From Nitrospirales bacterium (GTDB lineage: Bacteria > Nitrospirota > Nitrospiria > Nitrospirales > UBA8639), in assembly GCA_012270585.1 (NCBI GenBank), contig JAAXIB010000088.1:83019-147018 (forward strand): 64,000 bases of DNA, in the 5' to 3' direction. Below, in pieces: positions 1 through 9,036 of this stretch. Position 1 is the first letter of the stretch. Each line of letters opens with the position of its first letter. The position numbers were made by a program, and so were the translations under genes. The notes below the pieces were generated by a model. It saw only the letters and a list, made by a program, of their open reading frames with translations. It ran no database searches and was not told where the DNA came from.

Positions 1-7
1 TCGAAAC

Positions 8-1930
8 ATGAGCAAGATAATCGGAATTGACCTTGGAACCACAAACTCGTGTATCGCGATCATGAGCGGTGCCGACCCGGAAGTGATCGCCAACTCGGAA
101 GGTGGCCGAACCACGCCGTCCGTGGTGGCGGTGACGGATAAGAAGGAACGGCTGGTCGGCCAGATTGCCAAGCGTCAAGCCATTACGAACGCCGAAAACA
201 CCATTTTTTCCGTCAAACGCCTGATGGGACGAAAGTTCAATTCCAAGGAAGTCAAAGCAGCTACCGAACGGTTGCCCTATAAGATTCTCGACGCCTCGAA
301 CGGGGATGCACACGTGGAAATCAGGGGCAAACAATACAGCCCCCCTGAAGTGTCGGCCATGATTCTTCAAAAAATCAAACAGACGGCTGAGGACTTTTTG
401 GGGGAAAAAGTGACGGAGGCGGTAATTACCGTGCCCGCATATTTTGACGACAGCCAGCGCCAAGCCACAAAAGACGCCGGCCAGATCGCGGGGCTCAACG
501 TCCTGCGGATCATCAACGAGCCCACCGCGGCCTCGTTGGCGTACGGCCTGGAAAAAAAGAAGGAGGAAAGAATCGCCGTGTACGATCTTGGGGGCGGAAC
601 CTTCGACATCTCGATCCTCGAAATCGGGGATGGGGTATTCGAAGTGAAATCCACCAACGGCGACACCTTCCTGGGCGGTGACGACTTCGACCTTCGCATC
701 ATCGATTGGCTGGTGGACGAATTCAAAAAGGATCAGGGGATTGATTTGAAAAACGACCGCATGGCGCTTCAACGTCTGAAAGAGGCCGCGGAACGGGCCA
801 AGATCGAACTGTCATCGGCCCAGGAGACTGAAATCAATCTTCCCTTTATCACCGCCGACGCCAGCGGGCCCAAGCATCTGGTGCTCAAACTCTCCAGGTC
901 CAAATTGGAACAACTCGTCGACGACCTGATCACCAGATCCATCGAACCCTGCAAAAAAGCATTGGCCGATGCTGGTGTTTCCGCCAGCGACATCAATGAA
1001 GTGGTGCTCGTCGGGGGAATGACGAGAATGCCCAAAGTCATCGAACGGGTAAAAGCCTTCTTCGGCAAGGAGCCCCACAAGGGCGTGAACCCCGATGAGG
1101 TCGTGGCGATCGGAGCCGCCATCCAGGGCGGCGTCCTCAAAGGCGACGTCAAGGACGTGCTGCTCCTGGACGTCACGCCTCTGTCACTGGGTATTGAAAC
1201 CCTGGGCGGCGTCTTCACGCGGCTTATCGACCGCAACACCACGATTCCGACTAAGAAGAGCCAAATTTTCTCCACCGCCGCCGACAACCAGACCGCCGTC
1301 ACCATTCGGGTCTTCCAGGGCGAACGGGAAATGGCCAATGACAATAAACTTCTCGGCCAGTTCGATCTGGTGGGTATTCCCCCTGCCCCACGCGGGATGC
1401 CGCAAATCGAAGTCACGTTCGACATCGACGCGAACGGGATCGTCCACGTTTCAGCCAAAGACATGGCCACACAAAAAGAACAATCAATCAAGATCACAGC
1501 ATCGAGCGGCCTGAGCAAGGAAGAAGTGGAACAATTCGTGAAGGATGCCGAGGCACATTCCGAAGAGGATAAAAAACGCCGCGAAACCGTGGAAATTCGA
1601 AACCAGGCCGATTCCTTGATCTATGGAACGGAAAAGAATCTCCAGGAGCACGGAGAAAAAATACCCGAGGAAGAAAAAAGCAAAATCCAAGAAGCGATTG
1701 ACGGCATGAAAAAGGCCATGGCGGGAGACGACGTCGAAACCATGAAAGCGGCCATGCAGACCCTCACGACCGCTTCACACAAACTCGCGGAAGAAATGTA
1801 CAAAAAGACGTCGACCGAAACCGACAGCACCGGAGACGGTACAGGCTCCGACGGTGGGGCGACCAACGGAAAAGGAGAAGACGAAAAAGTGGTCGATGCC
1901 GAATTTGAAGAGGTCGATAAGGAGAAGTAA
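8..1930 (+). CDS. dnaK: Chaperone DnaK (Hsp70)
   Basis: Cytoplasmic ATP-dependent Hsp70 chaperone that binds unfolded peptides with DnaJ and GrpE. The 640 residues match the family length. The N-terminal ATPase domain opens with [10 protein letters not shown], has the phosphate loop DLGGGTFD and the motif GGMTRMP. The substrate-binding domain follows from about residue 390, starting at [17 protein letters not shown]. The C-terminus is acidic and ends EEVDKEK, the usual DnaK tail. The ATG lies 7 bases from the window edge, so its ribosome binding site and any grpE or hrcA neighbour upstream cannot be seen. dnaJ follows after 98 bases on the same strand. Confidence 0.98.
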   Translation: MSKIIGIDLGTTNSCIAIMSGADPEVIANSEGGRTTPSVVAVTDKKERLVGQIAKRQAITNAENTIFSVKRLMGRKFNSKEVKAATERLPYKILDASNGDAHVEIRGKQYSPPEVSAMILQKIKQTAEDFLGEKVTEAVITVPAYFDDSQRQATKDAGQIAGLNVLRIINEPTAASLAYGLEKKKEERIAVYDLGGGTFDISILEIGDGVFEVKSTNGDTFLGGDDFDLRIIDWLVDEFKKDQGIDLKNDRMALQRLKEAAERAKIELSSAQETEINLPFITADASGPKHLVLKLSRSKLEQLVDDLITRSIEPCKKALADAGVSASDINEVVLVGGMTRMPKVIERVKAFFGKEPHKGVNPDEVVAIGAAIQGGVLKGDVKDVLLLDVTPLSLGIETLGGVFTRLIDRNTTIPTKKSQIFSTAADNQTAVTIRVFQGEREMANDNKLLGQFDLVGIPPAPRGMPQIEVTFDIDANGIVHVSAKDMATQKEQSIKITASSGLSKEEVEQFVKDAEAHSEEDKKRRETVEIRNQADSLIYGTEKNLQEHGEKIPEEEKSKIQEAIDGMKKAMAGDDVETMKAAMQTLTTASHKLAEEMYKKTSTETDSTGDGTGSDGGATNGKGEDEKVVDAEFEEVDKEK

Positions 1931-2028
1931 GGGGAGGAACCGACAAGAAGAACGGCTCAAGGCCGGCACACTCTCCCTGTCATTCTGTCAACGAATGAGC
2001 GAACACATACCCGCATAAAACGGAAAAG

Positions 2029-3156
2029 ATGGCTACAGTGACCAAACGGGATTATTATGAAGTGCTCGAGGTTGATCGAGCGGCCTCTGATGACGAGATC
2101 AAGAAGGCCTTTCGGCGGCTCGCTCGCCAACACCACCCCGACTTGCAGAGTGACCCGCAACACAAGAAAAAAGCCGAAGAAAAATTCAAAGAAGCCAATG
2201 AAGCGTATGAAGTCCTGAGCAATCCTGAATCGCGAAAGCGGTACGATACGTTCGGGCATTCGGCAGGACCGCAGGGATTCGGAGGAGCAGAGGGGTTCGA
2301 TTTCGGTCGAGGATTCGGTGATGTTTTCGGCGATATTTTTGAAGACTTCTTCGGAGGAGGGAGAGGAGGCCGCAGTCGTCCGGAACAGGGCAATGACCTG
2401 CAATATAATTTGGAACTCTCCTTTGAAGAAGCAATCGAGGGGAAAGACGCCAAGCTCAAAATTCCGAGATGGGAAGGCTGTGATGCCTGTAAAGGGACGG
2501 GAGCCAAATCGGCTGATGCCGTTCAGCAGTGTCGTGGCTGCCAGGGCACCGGGCAGATTCGCCTGCAGCAAGGCTTCTTCACGATCAACCGGACCTGCGG
2601 GCAGTGTCAGGGAACCGGGCAGATTATTACGGACCCCTGTCCTGCGTGCCGCGGTCAAAAACGGGTGTACCGGGAACGCACGTTATCGGTGACGATCCCC
2701 GCGGGAATCGAGACCGGCATGCGCTTTCGCTTGGCTCGCGAAGGCGAACACGGCGTGAATGGCGGCCCTCCGGGTGATCTCTACGTTGCGGTCACGGTCA
2801 GATCCCATCCGGTCTTTATCCGAAAGGGCAATGACATTGTCGTTGATTTGTCTCTCGACATGGTCACGGCAGCCCTGGGTGGCAAGGTCGACGTACCGAC
2901 CCTCAAGGGAAAGACCAGCGTCAAGATTCCCGAAGGCACCCAACACGATCAGGTGCTTCGACTCAAGGGACTGGGCGCACCTGCCTTGAAAGGCCGGACC
3001 ACCGGCGATCAACTCATTCGGATCAACGTCACCATTCCCACCAAACTGTCGGCAAAACAACGGGAACTGCTGGCCGCCTTTGCCGAAGAGAGCAGGGCCT
3101 CATCAAAAGGCCAGGAGGAAGGCCTGTTTGACAAGGTCAAAAACATGTTCGAGTAA
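2029..3156 (+). CDS. dnaJ: Chaperone DnaJ (Hsp40)
   Basis: Type I J-protein co-chaperone that stimulates DnaK ATPase and holds unfolded clients. The J domain (about residues 7-75) carries the HPD signature within RQHHPDLQ. A Gly/Phe-rich linker rich in GFG and DFF follows. The zinc domain has four CxxC modules, CDACKGTG, CRGCQGTG, CGQCQGTG and CPACRGQ. The C-terminal client-binding domain ends the 375 residues. Length and domain order are normal. The gene probably forms a unit with dnaK upstream and rsmE, which starts within 45 bases downstream. Confidence 0.98.
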   Translation: MATVTKRDYYEVLEVDRAASDDEIKKAFRRLARQHHPDLQSDPQHKKKAEEKFKEANEAYEVLSNPESRKRYDTFGHSAGPQGFGGAEGFDFGRGFGDVFGDIFEDFFGGGRGGRSRPEQGNDLQYNLELSFEEAIEGKDAKLKIPRWEGCDACKGTGAKSADAVQQCRGCQGTGQIRLQQGFFTINRTCGQCQGTGQIITDPCPACRGQKRVYRERTLSVTIPAGIETGMRFRLAREGEHGVNGGPPGDLYVAVTVRSHPVFIRKGNDIVVDLSLDMVTAALGGKVDVPTLKGKTSVKIPEGTQHDQVLRLKGLGAPALKGRTTGDQLIRINVTIPTKLSAKQRELLAAFAEESRASSKGQEEGLFDKVKNMFE

Positions 3157-3196
3157 CGCGACCGTCTTTCCCACCCTCTCCATGTCCTTTCATCAC

Positions 3197-3937
3197 ATGC
3201 CGGTCTTTTTCATTCAGTCAAACCGGATTTCCAACCGCACCGTCACGATTGACGATCCACTCCTCTCCCACCTTTCGAAGAGCCTCCGCATTCGGAAAGG
3301 CGAGCACGTTTGGGTCGGAGACGAGCACCGGGTTCGATACCACGTTCGGGTTGAACACCTCGATTCGAGTTCCCTGCGGGCCTCCATCATTGAAACGGTA
3401 GCAGGTCCTCCACCGCCACGGGCACCTGTTATCCTGGCTCAGGCCGTCCTGAAAGGGGATCGCATGAACTGGGTGATCCAAAAAGCCACGGAACTCGGAG
3501 TCACCACGATTATTCCATTACTCACATCGAGGGTGATCGCCCGGACACCGGCCGGTCGGACCCGAACCGCACGGGAGCGGTGGCAACAGATCGCAATCGA
3601 CGCAGCCCAGCAATCGGAGCAATGGGAACTCCCCGACGTCACCTCTCCTATGACCTTGCCCGAACTCTTCCAGCACGTTCCTCACGCGGCACTCCGGTGT
3701 GCGCTACTCGAACGGAAGGCCGAGCGAAGACTCGGGGCTCTTCCCATCGATCATGCGTTCCAAGGTACCATTGTGCTGGCCGTCGGCCCGGAAGGCGGAT
3801 GGACGCCGGAGGAAATGCAGGAACTCCTCGATCAACGATTTTACGCCGTCTCACTGGGGGAAAGCCTACTTCGGAGCGAAACCGCCCCTTTGGTGGCGCT
3901 GAGCATCCTGCAACATGAATTGGGAAATTTGGGATAA
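3197..3937 (+). CDS. rsmE: 16S rRNA m3U1498 methyltransferase RsmE
   Basis: SPOUT-class SAM-dependent enzyme that methylates N3 of U1498 in 16S rRNA. It begins MPVFFIQSNRI, the usual RsmE start. An N-terminal PUA-like region contains LSKSLRIRKGEHVWVGD. The knotted SAM-binding part contains LVGPEGG-like AVGPEGGWTPEE and the terminal SLGESLLRSETAPLVALSI motif, both diagnostic. An in-frame ATG 15 bases upstream (3182) is possible, but neither start has a clear Shine-Dalgarno. It follows dnaJ closely, a common arrangement. Its stop lies 15 bases from the convergent propeller gene, and no terminator hairpin is visible between them. Confidence 0.95.
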   Translation: MPVFFIQSNRISNRTVTIDDPLLSHLSKSLRIRKGEHVWVGDEHRVRYHVRVEHLDSSSLRASIIETVAGPPPPRAPVILAQAVLKGDRMNWVIQKATELGVTTIIPLLTSRVIARTPAGRTRTARERWQQIAIDAAQQSEQWELPDVTSPMTLPELFQHVPHAALRCALLERKAERRLGALPIDHAFQGTIVLAVGPEGGWTPEEMQELLDQRFYAVSLGESLLRSETAPLVALSILQHELGNLG

Positions 3938-3952
3938 CCGGGACTGGAGGAA

Positions 3953-4954
3953 TCAGGATGAAGCAGGGGCGATCTTCAGGATGGTTCCGCCTTCGCCAAC
4001 GGCCCATCCGACGTTGGGGTTGGGAAAAGATAACCCATAAAAGCTGAACGGTTCCGGGAGTTCCGGTTCGTCCCACGTGAAGCCGGCGTCCGTGGTTTGG
4101 AGAAACGCGCCACGCTCTCCAATGACCCAACCCGCGAGGAACCCGGTAAACTGGACTTTTAAAAAGTCAGGCGGTCTGATACAGGGAGACCCGCATGGCA
4201 GGGTGCGGTCAACCCACTTTTTTCCACCGGTAATCGTTTGAAAAATCGCACCCTGGGATCCGACAACCCACCCGCCTTCGGCATCCGTAAAGTACAGATC
4301 GAAGAACGTCGTGGCACTGCCGGTCGTTTGCTGAATCCAGTTTTGCCCACCGTCCTGAGTGAAGAGGATTGTCCCGATCGCGCCGACCGCCCACCCGTTT
4401 TGCGCATCGACGAACTGCACCCCGAACAGATCCACCGCTGTTAAACTGCTTTGATCCTCCCAGGTCATGCCGCCGTCCACGGTCCGCAGGATGGTTCCCC
4501 GGTCTCCGACGACCCATCCCTGCGAGGGATTCAGGAAATACACGTCATAGAGTGCGGCACCCACCCCGGCAGCCTGCCGGCGCCACGTCTTCCCGTGATC
4601 GGTCGTATGCAGAATGGTCCCGTTCTGCCCGACGATCCATCCGTGTTGCGCGTCCGTAAAATAAATGCTCGTTAACAGGGCCGCAGTGCGACGAGTCACC
4701 GCCTGCCACGTCTTCCCCGCGTCCTCCGTTTTCAAGACTGTTCCCCCGGCGCCCACGGCCCAGCCGTGTCGCGCGCTCACGAAAAAAGTCCCGAGAAGCG
4801 TGGATTTGGTCCCGCTATGCTGAATGGTCGAGGCCACGTTCTCTCCGGCTTCGACCTGACCGGCAAAACCCGGGAGACAGACCATCCCCACGACCAGAAG
4901 GAGAGCATGAAAAGAGGAAAAACCTGCTTTCACGGTATCTGGTCCGTTCTCCAC
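3953..4954 (-). CDS. Secreted Ycf48-like seven-bladed propeller protein
   Basis: An N-terminal hydrophobic segment (residues about 11-32, ending near GFAGQVEAG) looks like a signal peptide, so the protein is probably periplasmic or surface-exposed. The rest is seven tandem repeats of the form GWxVGxxGTILxTxDGGxTW, one per propeller blade. This matches the Ycf48/HCF136 and BNR-like families. True Ycf48 is a photosystem II assembly factor, and no photosystem is expected here, so its function is unknown. The start overlaps the end of the upstream TIG gene by 25 bases, which suggests translational coupling and a joint role. A CGSPC motif lies in the last third. Confidence 0.8.
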   Translation of the reverse strand: MENGPDTVKAGFSSFHALLLVVGMVCLPGFAGQVEAGENVASTIQHSGTKSTLLGTFFVSARHGWAVGAGGTVLKTEDAGKTWQAVTRRTAALLTSIYFTDAQHGWIVGQNGTILHTTDHGKTWRRQAAGVGAALYDVYFLNPSQGWVVGDRGTILRTVDGGMTWEDQSSLTAVDLFGVQFVDAQNGWAVGAIGTILFTQDGGQNWIQQTTGSATTFFDLYFTDAEGGWVVGSQGAIFQTITGGKKWVDRTLPCGSPCIRPPDFLKVQFTGFLAGWVIGERGAFLQTTDAGFTWDEPELPEPFSFYGLSFPNPNVGWAVGEGGTILKIAPASS

Positions 4955-6588
4955 TTCTCTTGCGTGTAATCGAAGAAAAATTCCTTGTGCGGCAATCCAC
5001 GTGGGAGAATTTTGAATTCACCCGCCACGGCACTCAGCCACTGCTTCCGGGAACAACACCGGCCGTTTTCGAGCAAATCCCAGGACCCGCGACGCACGAC
5101 GATTTCTCCTTCGGTGGGATCTACGTAAAACCCTTCGGGATGCCCAAACCCGAACACGTGACGCCTGGGCACCTGAACCTTGATTTCAGTATCCTTCCAG
5201 GAGACCACGACGGCCGCGACGCCGTTTACCAGCACTTCCGTTCGTGAAACGTCGGGCCCCAGCCGATAGTTCTTCCAATCATGGGCGTCGGTATTCAATT
5301 CCAAACGCGTCGCCTCTGCGATTTTCAGGAACTCCCCGAACCCCTCGCCTTGCAAGGTCACGATTTCATCGATCCCGGCTTCCTTCGGCGAATAGGACGT
5401 CACCTTGGGCGTCTTCACAGTAAAGGAACCCACCTCGAAGGCTACCACGTCCCGTTTGGCACAACACATTCCATCGGGCTTGGGAATCGTGGCTCCCCTC
5501 TTCACGACAACGGGACCGGACTTGGCGCTATAGGGCACCCACACGTTGATTTCATTATCCTGCCACCGGTGAATAATAGCGGGTACGCCGCCGATTTCCA
5601 CCCGGTTCTGGCCCGGATCGAAATCGAACGCATAAGCCGTACTCCCCGCTTCGGAGAACACCCCGAAATTTTCCCCTTTAATGTAGACCAGGGTGCCGAT
5701 AGGACCCTCCGTGGGGAACAACCGTTCGAATCCAGGTTCGACCAACTCGAATTGGCCCAGGGTTCTCGTGTGACCATCCTGTTGAAACGTGACAGGCCCG
5801 CTGACGGCGTTTAACGGCACGTGGACCACGATGGTCCGCGGAGACCATTTCGAGATCGTCACCGGTTTGCCTCCGATAGAAATCGCATCCTGCGGCCCTT
5901 TGGCTTCGCCGAATTGTTGCCCGCTCAACACGATCTTGGTCCCGACGGGCCCCCTATTCGGAGAAAACGACACGCTGGGAATAAGGGAAATCGGCACGGG
6001 GTTACTCTCGGCATATGCAACCGGCGCACAGCAGGACCCATCCGTCAACGGGTCGGAAGAAGCGAGTTGCACGACCACGTCACCGGACTCGGCATTGGCC
6101 GGTATCTTGACCTCGATCTTGGAAGGCCGCCATTTCAGGATCTCCGCCAGAATGCCGTTGATCAACACTCTGTTCACGCCGAACATGGTATTGGGATCAC
6201 GCGACCCTGCCGTATTACCGAAATGCTCACCCTCGATCGTGAGCACCGACCCAGGCTCCGCTTCCGGCGGGACCAGTTTGGTAATCTTCACCCGTTGAAT
6301 GGTAAACCGGCCTGCGACCGTGGCTCCTTGAGGTCCTGAAATCGTCACGTCGCCACTCTTGGCACCCAGCGGCACCTTGACCATCACCAGGTCCAGCTCC
6401 CAGAGCTGAATCAACGCGGGCACGCCGTTAAAGTCCACTCGGTTCTCCGCAGTCGAAACAAACTCCCCGAACGTGGCCCCGCCGATTGTCACCGTGGCGC
6501 CCGGAGGCCCGGAGTCCGGAAACAATTCAGCCTGAGCAAACGAAGCCGTTCCGCATACAAACAGTAAAGCTAGAAACACGTGTCTCAT
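4930..6588 (-). CDS. Secreted IPT/TIG-domain protein with three CC pairs
   Basis: A signal peptide (about residues 1-20, ending FAQA) precedes five tandem immunoglobulin-like IPT/TIG domains at about 21-100, 101-205, 206-285, 286-395 and 396-540. Each opens with a Pro-rich strand and a turn such as PPGATVTIGGATFGEF. The mature protein has exactly six cysteines, as three vicinal pairs in the related motifs DGSCC (186-187), DGMCC (375-376) and NGRCC (511-512). TIG domains usually mediate protein or carbohydrate binding at the cell surface. The specific function is unknown. The gene is coupled to the downstream propeller gene and has a candidate promoter at 6706-6733. Confidence 0.8.
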   Translation of the reverse strand: MRHVFLALLFVCGTASFAQAELFPDSGPPGATVTIGGATFGEFVSTAENRVDFNGVPALIQLWELDLVMVKVPLGAKSGDVTISGPQGATVAGRFTIQRVKITKLVPPEAEPGSVLTIEGEHFGNTAGSRDPNTMFGVNRVLINGILAEILKWRPSKIEVKIPANAESGDVVVQLASSDPLTDGSCCAPVAYAESNPVPISLIPSVSFSPNRGPVGTKIVLSGQQFGEAKGPQDAISIGGKPVTISKWSPRTIVVHVPLNAVSGPVTFQQDGHTRTLGQFELVEPGFERLFPTEGPIGTLVYIKGENFGVFSEAGSTAYAFDFDPGQNRVEIGGVPAIIHRWQDNEINVWVPYSAKSGPVVVKRGATIPKPDGMCCAKRDVVAFEVGSFTVKTPKVTSYSPKEAGIDEIVTLQGEGFGEFLKIAEATRLELNTDAHDWKNYRLGPDVSRTEVLVNGVAAVVVSWKDTEIKVQVPRRHVFGFGHPEGFYVDPTEGEIVVRRGSWDLLENGRCCSRKQWLSAVAGEFKILPRGLPHKEFFFDYTQEKWRTDQIP

Positions 6589-6609
6589 ACCGCAATTCCC
6601 TTTCCATGG

Positions 6610-6697
6610 TCAGAACTGGTACTTCATCTCCAGACGTATTGATTCGTCCCGAGGACTGAAACGAAAAGTGGCCGCACCACAGTATATGACGCGGCCA
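6610..6697 (-). pseudogene. 3' remnant of an outer-membrane barrel gene
   Basis: In one minus-strand frame this stretch encodes a tail ending RLEMKYQF and a stop. That closely matches the last residues LNMKYQF and stop of the barrel gene at 6817-7752, including the identical bases around the stop codon. No start or upstream barrel strands exist in this frame, so only the C-terminal strand survives. It lies between a promoter-like sequence and the TIG gene. It is probably the residue of a deleted third paralogue, but the match is short. Confidence 0.45.
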
Positions 6698-6705
6698 CTC
6701 TATAC

Positions 6706-6733
6706 TGTATAACGCGGTACTTTTTGCCGTCAA
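6706..6733 (-). promoter_or_regulatory. Candidate sigma-70 promoter for the TIG/propeller genes
   Basis: On the minus strand TTGACG (6733-6728) and TATACA (6711-6706) are 16 bases apart. This lies about 118 bases upstream of the TIG gene start. An inverted repeat, ACAGTATA/TATACTGT with a 14-base spacer, overlaps the -10 side and could be an operator. This is inference from sequence only. Confidence 0.4.
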
Positions 6734-6816
6734 CCAACGGCAAGGCCCAAGGCAAAACTTCGGCCAATCCAAAAATGGCCAGCACACTGCGCTTCCGACC
6801 GTTTCATCCTTACCGG

Positions 6817-7752
6817 TCAGAACTGATACTTCATGTTGAGGCTCACGCCCCAGAATTGAATGTCATCAGTCATGATATAGTAGGTCACGGGCCGTGGTGG
6901 ATTCCCTGCCACGGACGCATGCCCACGGAGCCTCGTATATTCAGACTCGTCCTCGAATTCACCGAAATCCGCCCACCGGAACTTGAGCCCGATGGTCACC
7001 GGATCGCTGACCTGATAGTCCACCCCGGCGAGTACCTGATACCCGAGGAGCGTATCAGACATTTTGGCTCGGTCATACGTCAAGGCCCCAGCGAGCTCTT
7101 CGTTCAATGCCCTCCCAGCAGCGCCTTCGGGACCCGTGGTATCGAAGACCGTGATGTTATCGAGGTTCGTGCTTCGCTGCCAAAGTGTCCGGTACGCGAC
7201 CGAGACGTTGGCCAGACCGATGCCCACTCCCACGTACGGGGTAAACTTCGAGTCCGAGTGGTAGTCATAATACAGGTTGCAAAAAAGTTGTGCGACAACA
7301 CGTCATCGATGGCATCCTCGACTGTCTGGAATCCCATATCATCGTTGGGATCATAAGTGGGCGTGGTAGGAACATCCGTACTGTCATAAGTTGGTGCCAC
7401 GATAGAAATACTCACCCTCCACCCTGAAATTTCCAAGACGATACCCCACGGCCAATCCCGCCAGAATCCCCGAGCCGCCCTCAAACGACTCCGCCATAGG
7501 TCCCCAGGGTTGCGGATCATCGGCACAGTCGTTCGGCCCCACCTGCGAACGATCCGGGTTGATGGTCACGTCGCATCTGGTCGCTGATACATCAGTCGAT
7601 GACCAATCATCCAACCCGCCGGTCTGGACGTCCATTTCCGGAGCGACCACGACGCCCAGGTCCATCCCCATGTAAAATCCGTCCTTGGCCCATACCTGGC
7701 CTGCGGACAGCACTAGCACCATTCCCACCAGCACGAACAAGAATTTTTTCAT
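6817..7752 (-). pseudogene. Outer-membrane beta-barrel gene with two compensating frameshifts
   Basis: The 5' part starts at the ATG at 7752 with a signal peptide ending VWAKDG, and stops early after EGEYFYRGTNL. The 3' part encodes YYDYHSDSKFTPYVGVGIG and ends LNMKYQF. The intact paralogue at 16504-17463 has the corresponding pieces ELEYFYRQSNYD, HNLFGNLLYDF and FTPYIGIGGG in order. Comparison places one extra base near 7390 (ACTTATGAC where ACTATGAC would keep frame) and one missing base in the T6 run near 7281-7286. Between these points the middle frame reads TYDSTDVPTTPTYD through HNFF. The two changes cancel, and correcting both gives about 311 residues. This is either a real disrupted gene or two sequencing errors. 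Opacity/OmpA-like small barrels are the nearest class. Confidence 0.7.
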
Positions 7753-7821
7753 GATGTCACCGATCTTTCTCACAAGATTATCTCGTGACGCCTTGGGCTT
7801 AGCCATTCTCTAGTGCAGCGG

Positions 7822-7850
7822 ATTTTATGGCAGCACTCGTTTGCTGTCAA
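7822..7850 (-). promoter_or_regulatory. Strong sigma-70-like promoter for the barrel gene
   Basis: On the minus strand TTGACA (7850-7845) and TAAAAT (7827-7822) are separated by 17 bases. This is close to consensus and about 70 bases upstream of the ATG at 7752. The intact paralogue at 17463 has an equally good promoter with the same spacing. Confidence 0.6.
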
Positions 7851-7908
7851 TAAGCATCACTTACAAGTTACATATGAGAATGCCAGGTCGAGAACAACCT
7901 AGATAGTA

Positions 7909-7946
7909 GCGGATGTCAGGTTAGCGAAGCGTAACCTGACATCCGC
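7909..7946. repeat. Perfect 15-bp palindromic stem-loop (REP-like)
   Basis: Arms of 15 bases (7909-7923 and 7932-7946) are exact reverse complements around the loop GCGAAGCG. The core GTTAGCGAAGCGTAAC resembles REP-like palindromes dispersed in many bacterial genomes. No T tract follows on either strand, so it is not an obvious intrinsic terminator. Confidence 0.7.
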
Positions 7947-7986
7947 GTTGTGCGACAAGGAAAGAATGTGTCGGATTACCCTGCGC

Positions 7987-8072
7987 CCGTCCTGAGCGTA
8001 GCGGAAGCGTAGTCGAAGGGCTAATTCGACCTACGCTCCCCTCACCCTGCCCTCTCCCACGAGGGGAGAGGG
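7987..8072. repeat. Dispersed-type repeats and hairpin 3' of the HEAT-like gene
   Basis: 7989-8020 contains GTCCTGAGCGTAG followed by a near-copy GCGGAAGCGTAGTCGAAGGG, a type of short repeat common in environmental genomes. 8050-8072 is a hairpin CCCTCTCCC-ACGA-GGGGAGAGGG followed by TTTTAT on the plus strand. The neighbouring gene runs on the minus strand, where the hairpin is not followed by T residues. Its role as a terminator is doubtful. Confidence 0.5.
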
Positions 8073-8082
8073 TTTTATAAGG

Positions 8083-8988
8083 TTATGGCGAAGTTTCAGT
8101 CAAGCGGGTAATCGTGTCGGACGCCGCGTTTCTGACTTCGATTTCTTTGGCGTTTTTTTCAAGGTCCCGCAACAAGGGAAGAGCCGCTATGACGTTGAAA
8201 TCACCGAACGCCTGGACACTGCGTACTTTCACGTACACGTCGGGATGGTTCAGCAGATCCGGGAGGATACCGACAATTCTGTCGTCCTTCGTCTGCACGA
8301 ACTCCTCGATCGTCCGTCTGGCAGCCACCGGTTCATACAGCGTATGGGCTGGCTGCATGCTGTGTATGCCTTCAGGAATCCAGTCAGGGTTGTCCGATAC
8401 ATTGGGAGCAACATCCTGAGCAACTTTGGTGCGCAACTCGTTCAGGAAGACGCGATGGGCATCCTGGCTTCGATGAATCTGCCCCTCTATGATCTCCCCG
8501 AGAAAATGATAGTAGGGATTGGTCAGAAAATTGTGCAGCGAGTCCAGGTAGGGCAGAGTTCCCGAAGGCGTGAGCGTGGCTCTTTCCTGAACTCTAATTT
8601 CAAACAACAAGCCTTTCTCGTGGTGTTCGATCCTGAACGTTCCCGAAAGTACCGTGCCGTATCGATTGATGCCAAAAGACCGGCCCCTGGTTTCTTCATA
8701 CGAACCGGTCAAAGTCAAAGTGTGCGGTTGAGTCTTATCCCGCACGATCTCGAAACCCACCGCAATCAATTTGGCCCGAATGTCCGCCGGGGCATCCCAC
8801 AACAGCCTCCCGCGTGTCTTCCAGGTCGAGGTCTGTACTTCCACGTAAATCGTGTTGGCAGTTTTTATGGAGGAAAAGACGTTCTGATCGGCCACATACT
8901 TCACGTTCGCCAGGGCACGGTCCGATACGATCATGCCGACCATGAACATCATGACGACCGCGAGTACCGGCCGTGTGTGTGTGTTCAT
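8083..8988 (-). CDS. Secreted protein of unknown function with C-terminal HEAT-like repeats
   Basis: The 301-residue product starts with a hydrophobic signal sequence (about 8-28, ending DRALA) and so is probably exported. The middle 150 residues have no motif I recognise. The last 70 residues, with DLLNHPDVYVKVRSVQAFGD and LPLLRDLEKNAKEIEVRNAA, look like two HEAT-type helical repeats, which usually mediate protein contacts. It stands alone between ridA and the repeat-rich gap at 7807-8082. The function is not known. Confidence 0.7.
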   Translation of the reverse strand: MNTHTRPVLAVVMMFMVGMIVSDRALANVKYVADQNVFSSIKTANTIYVEVQTSTWKTRGRLLWDAPADIRAKLIAVGFEIVRDKTQPHTLTLTGSYEETRGRSFGINRYGTVLSGTFRIEHHEKGLLFEIRVQERATLTPSGTLPYLDSLHNFLTNPYYHFLGEIIEGQIHRSQDAHRVFLNELRTKVAQDVAPNVSDNPDWIPEGIHSMQPAHTLYEPVAARRTIEEFVQTKDDRIVGILPDLLNHPDVYVKVRSVQAFGDFNVIAALPLLRDLEKNAKEIEVRNAASDTITRLTETSP

Positions 8989-9036
8989 CCTGAGGTTCCC
9001 TTATCCTGAGAACCAGCGGCTTATGGATCTCTCCGG

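Noticed and set aside
7909..7946. Perfect stem-loop as an intrinsic terminator
   Set aside because: No T tract follows on either strand, and the core resembles dispersed REP-like palindromes.
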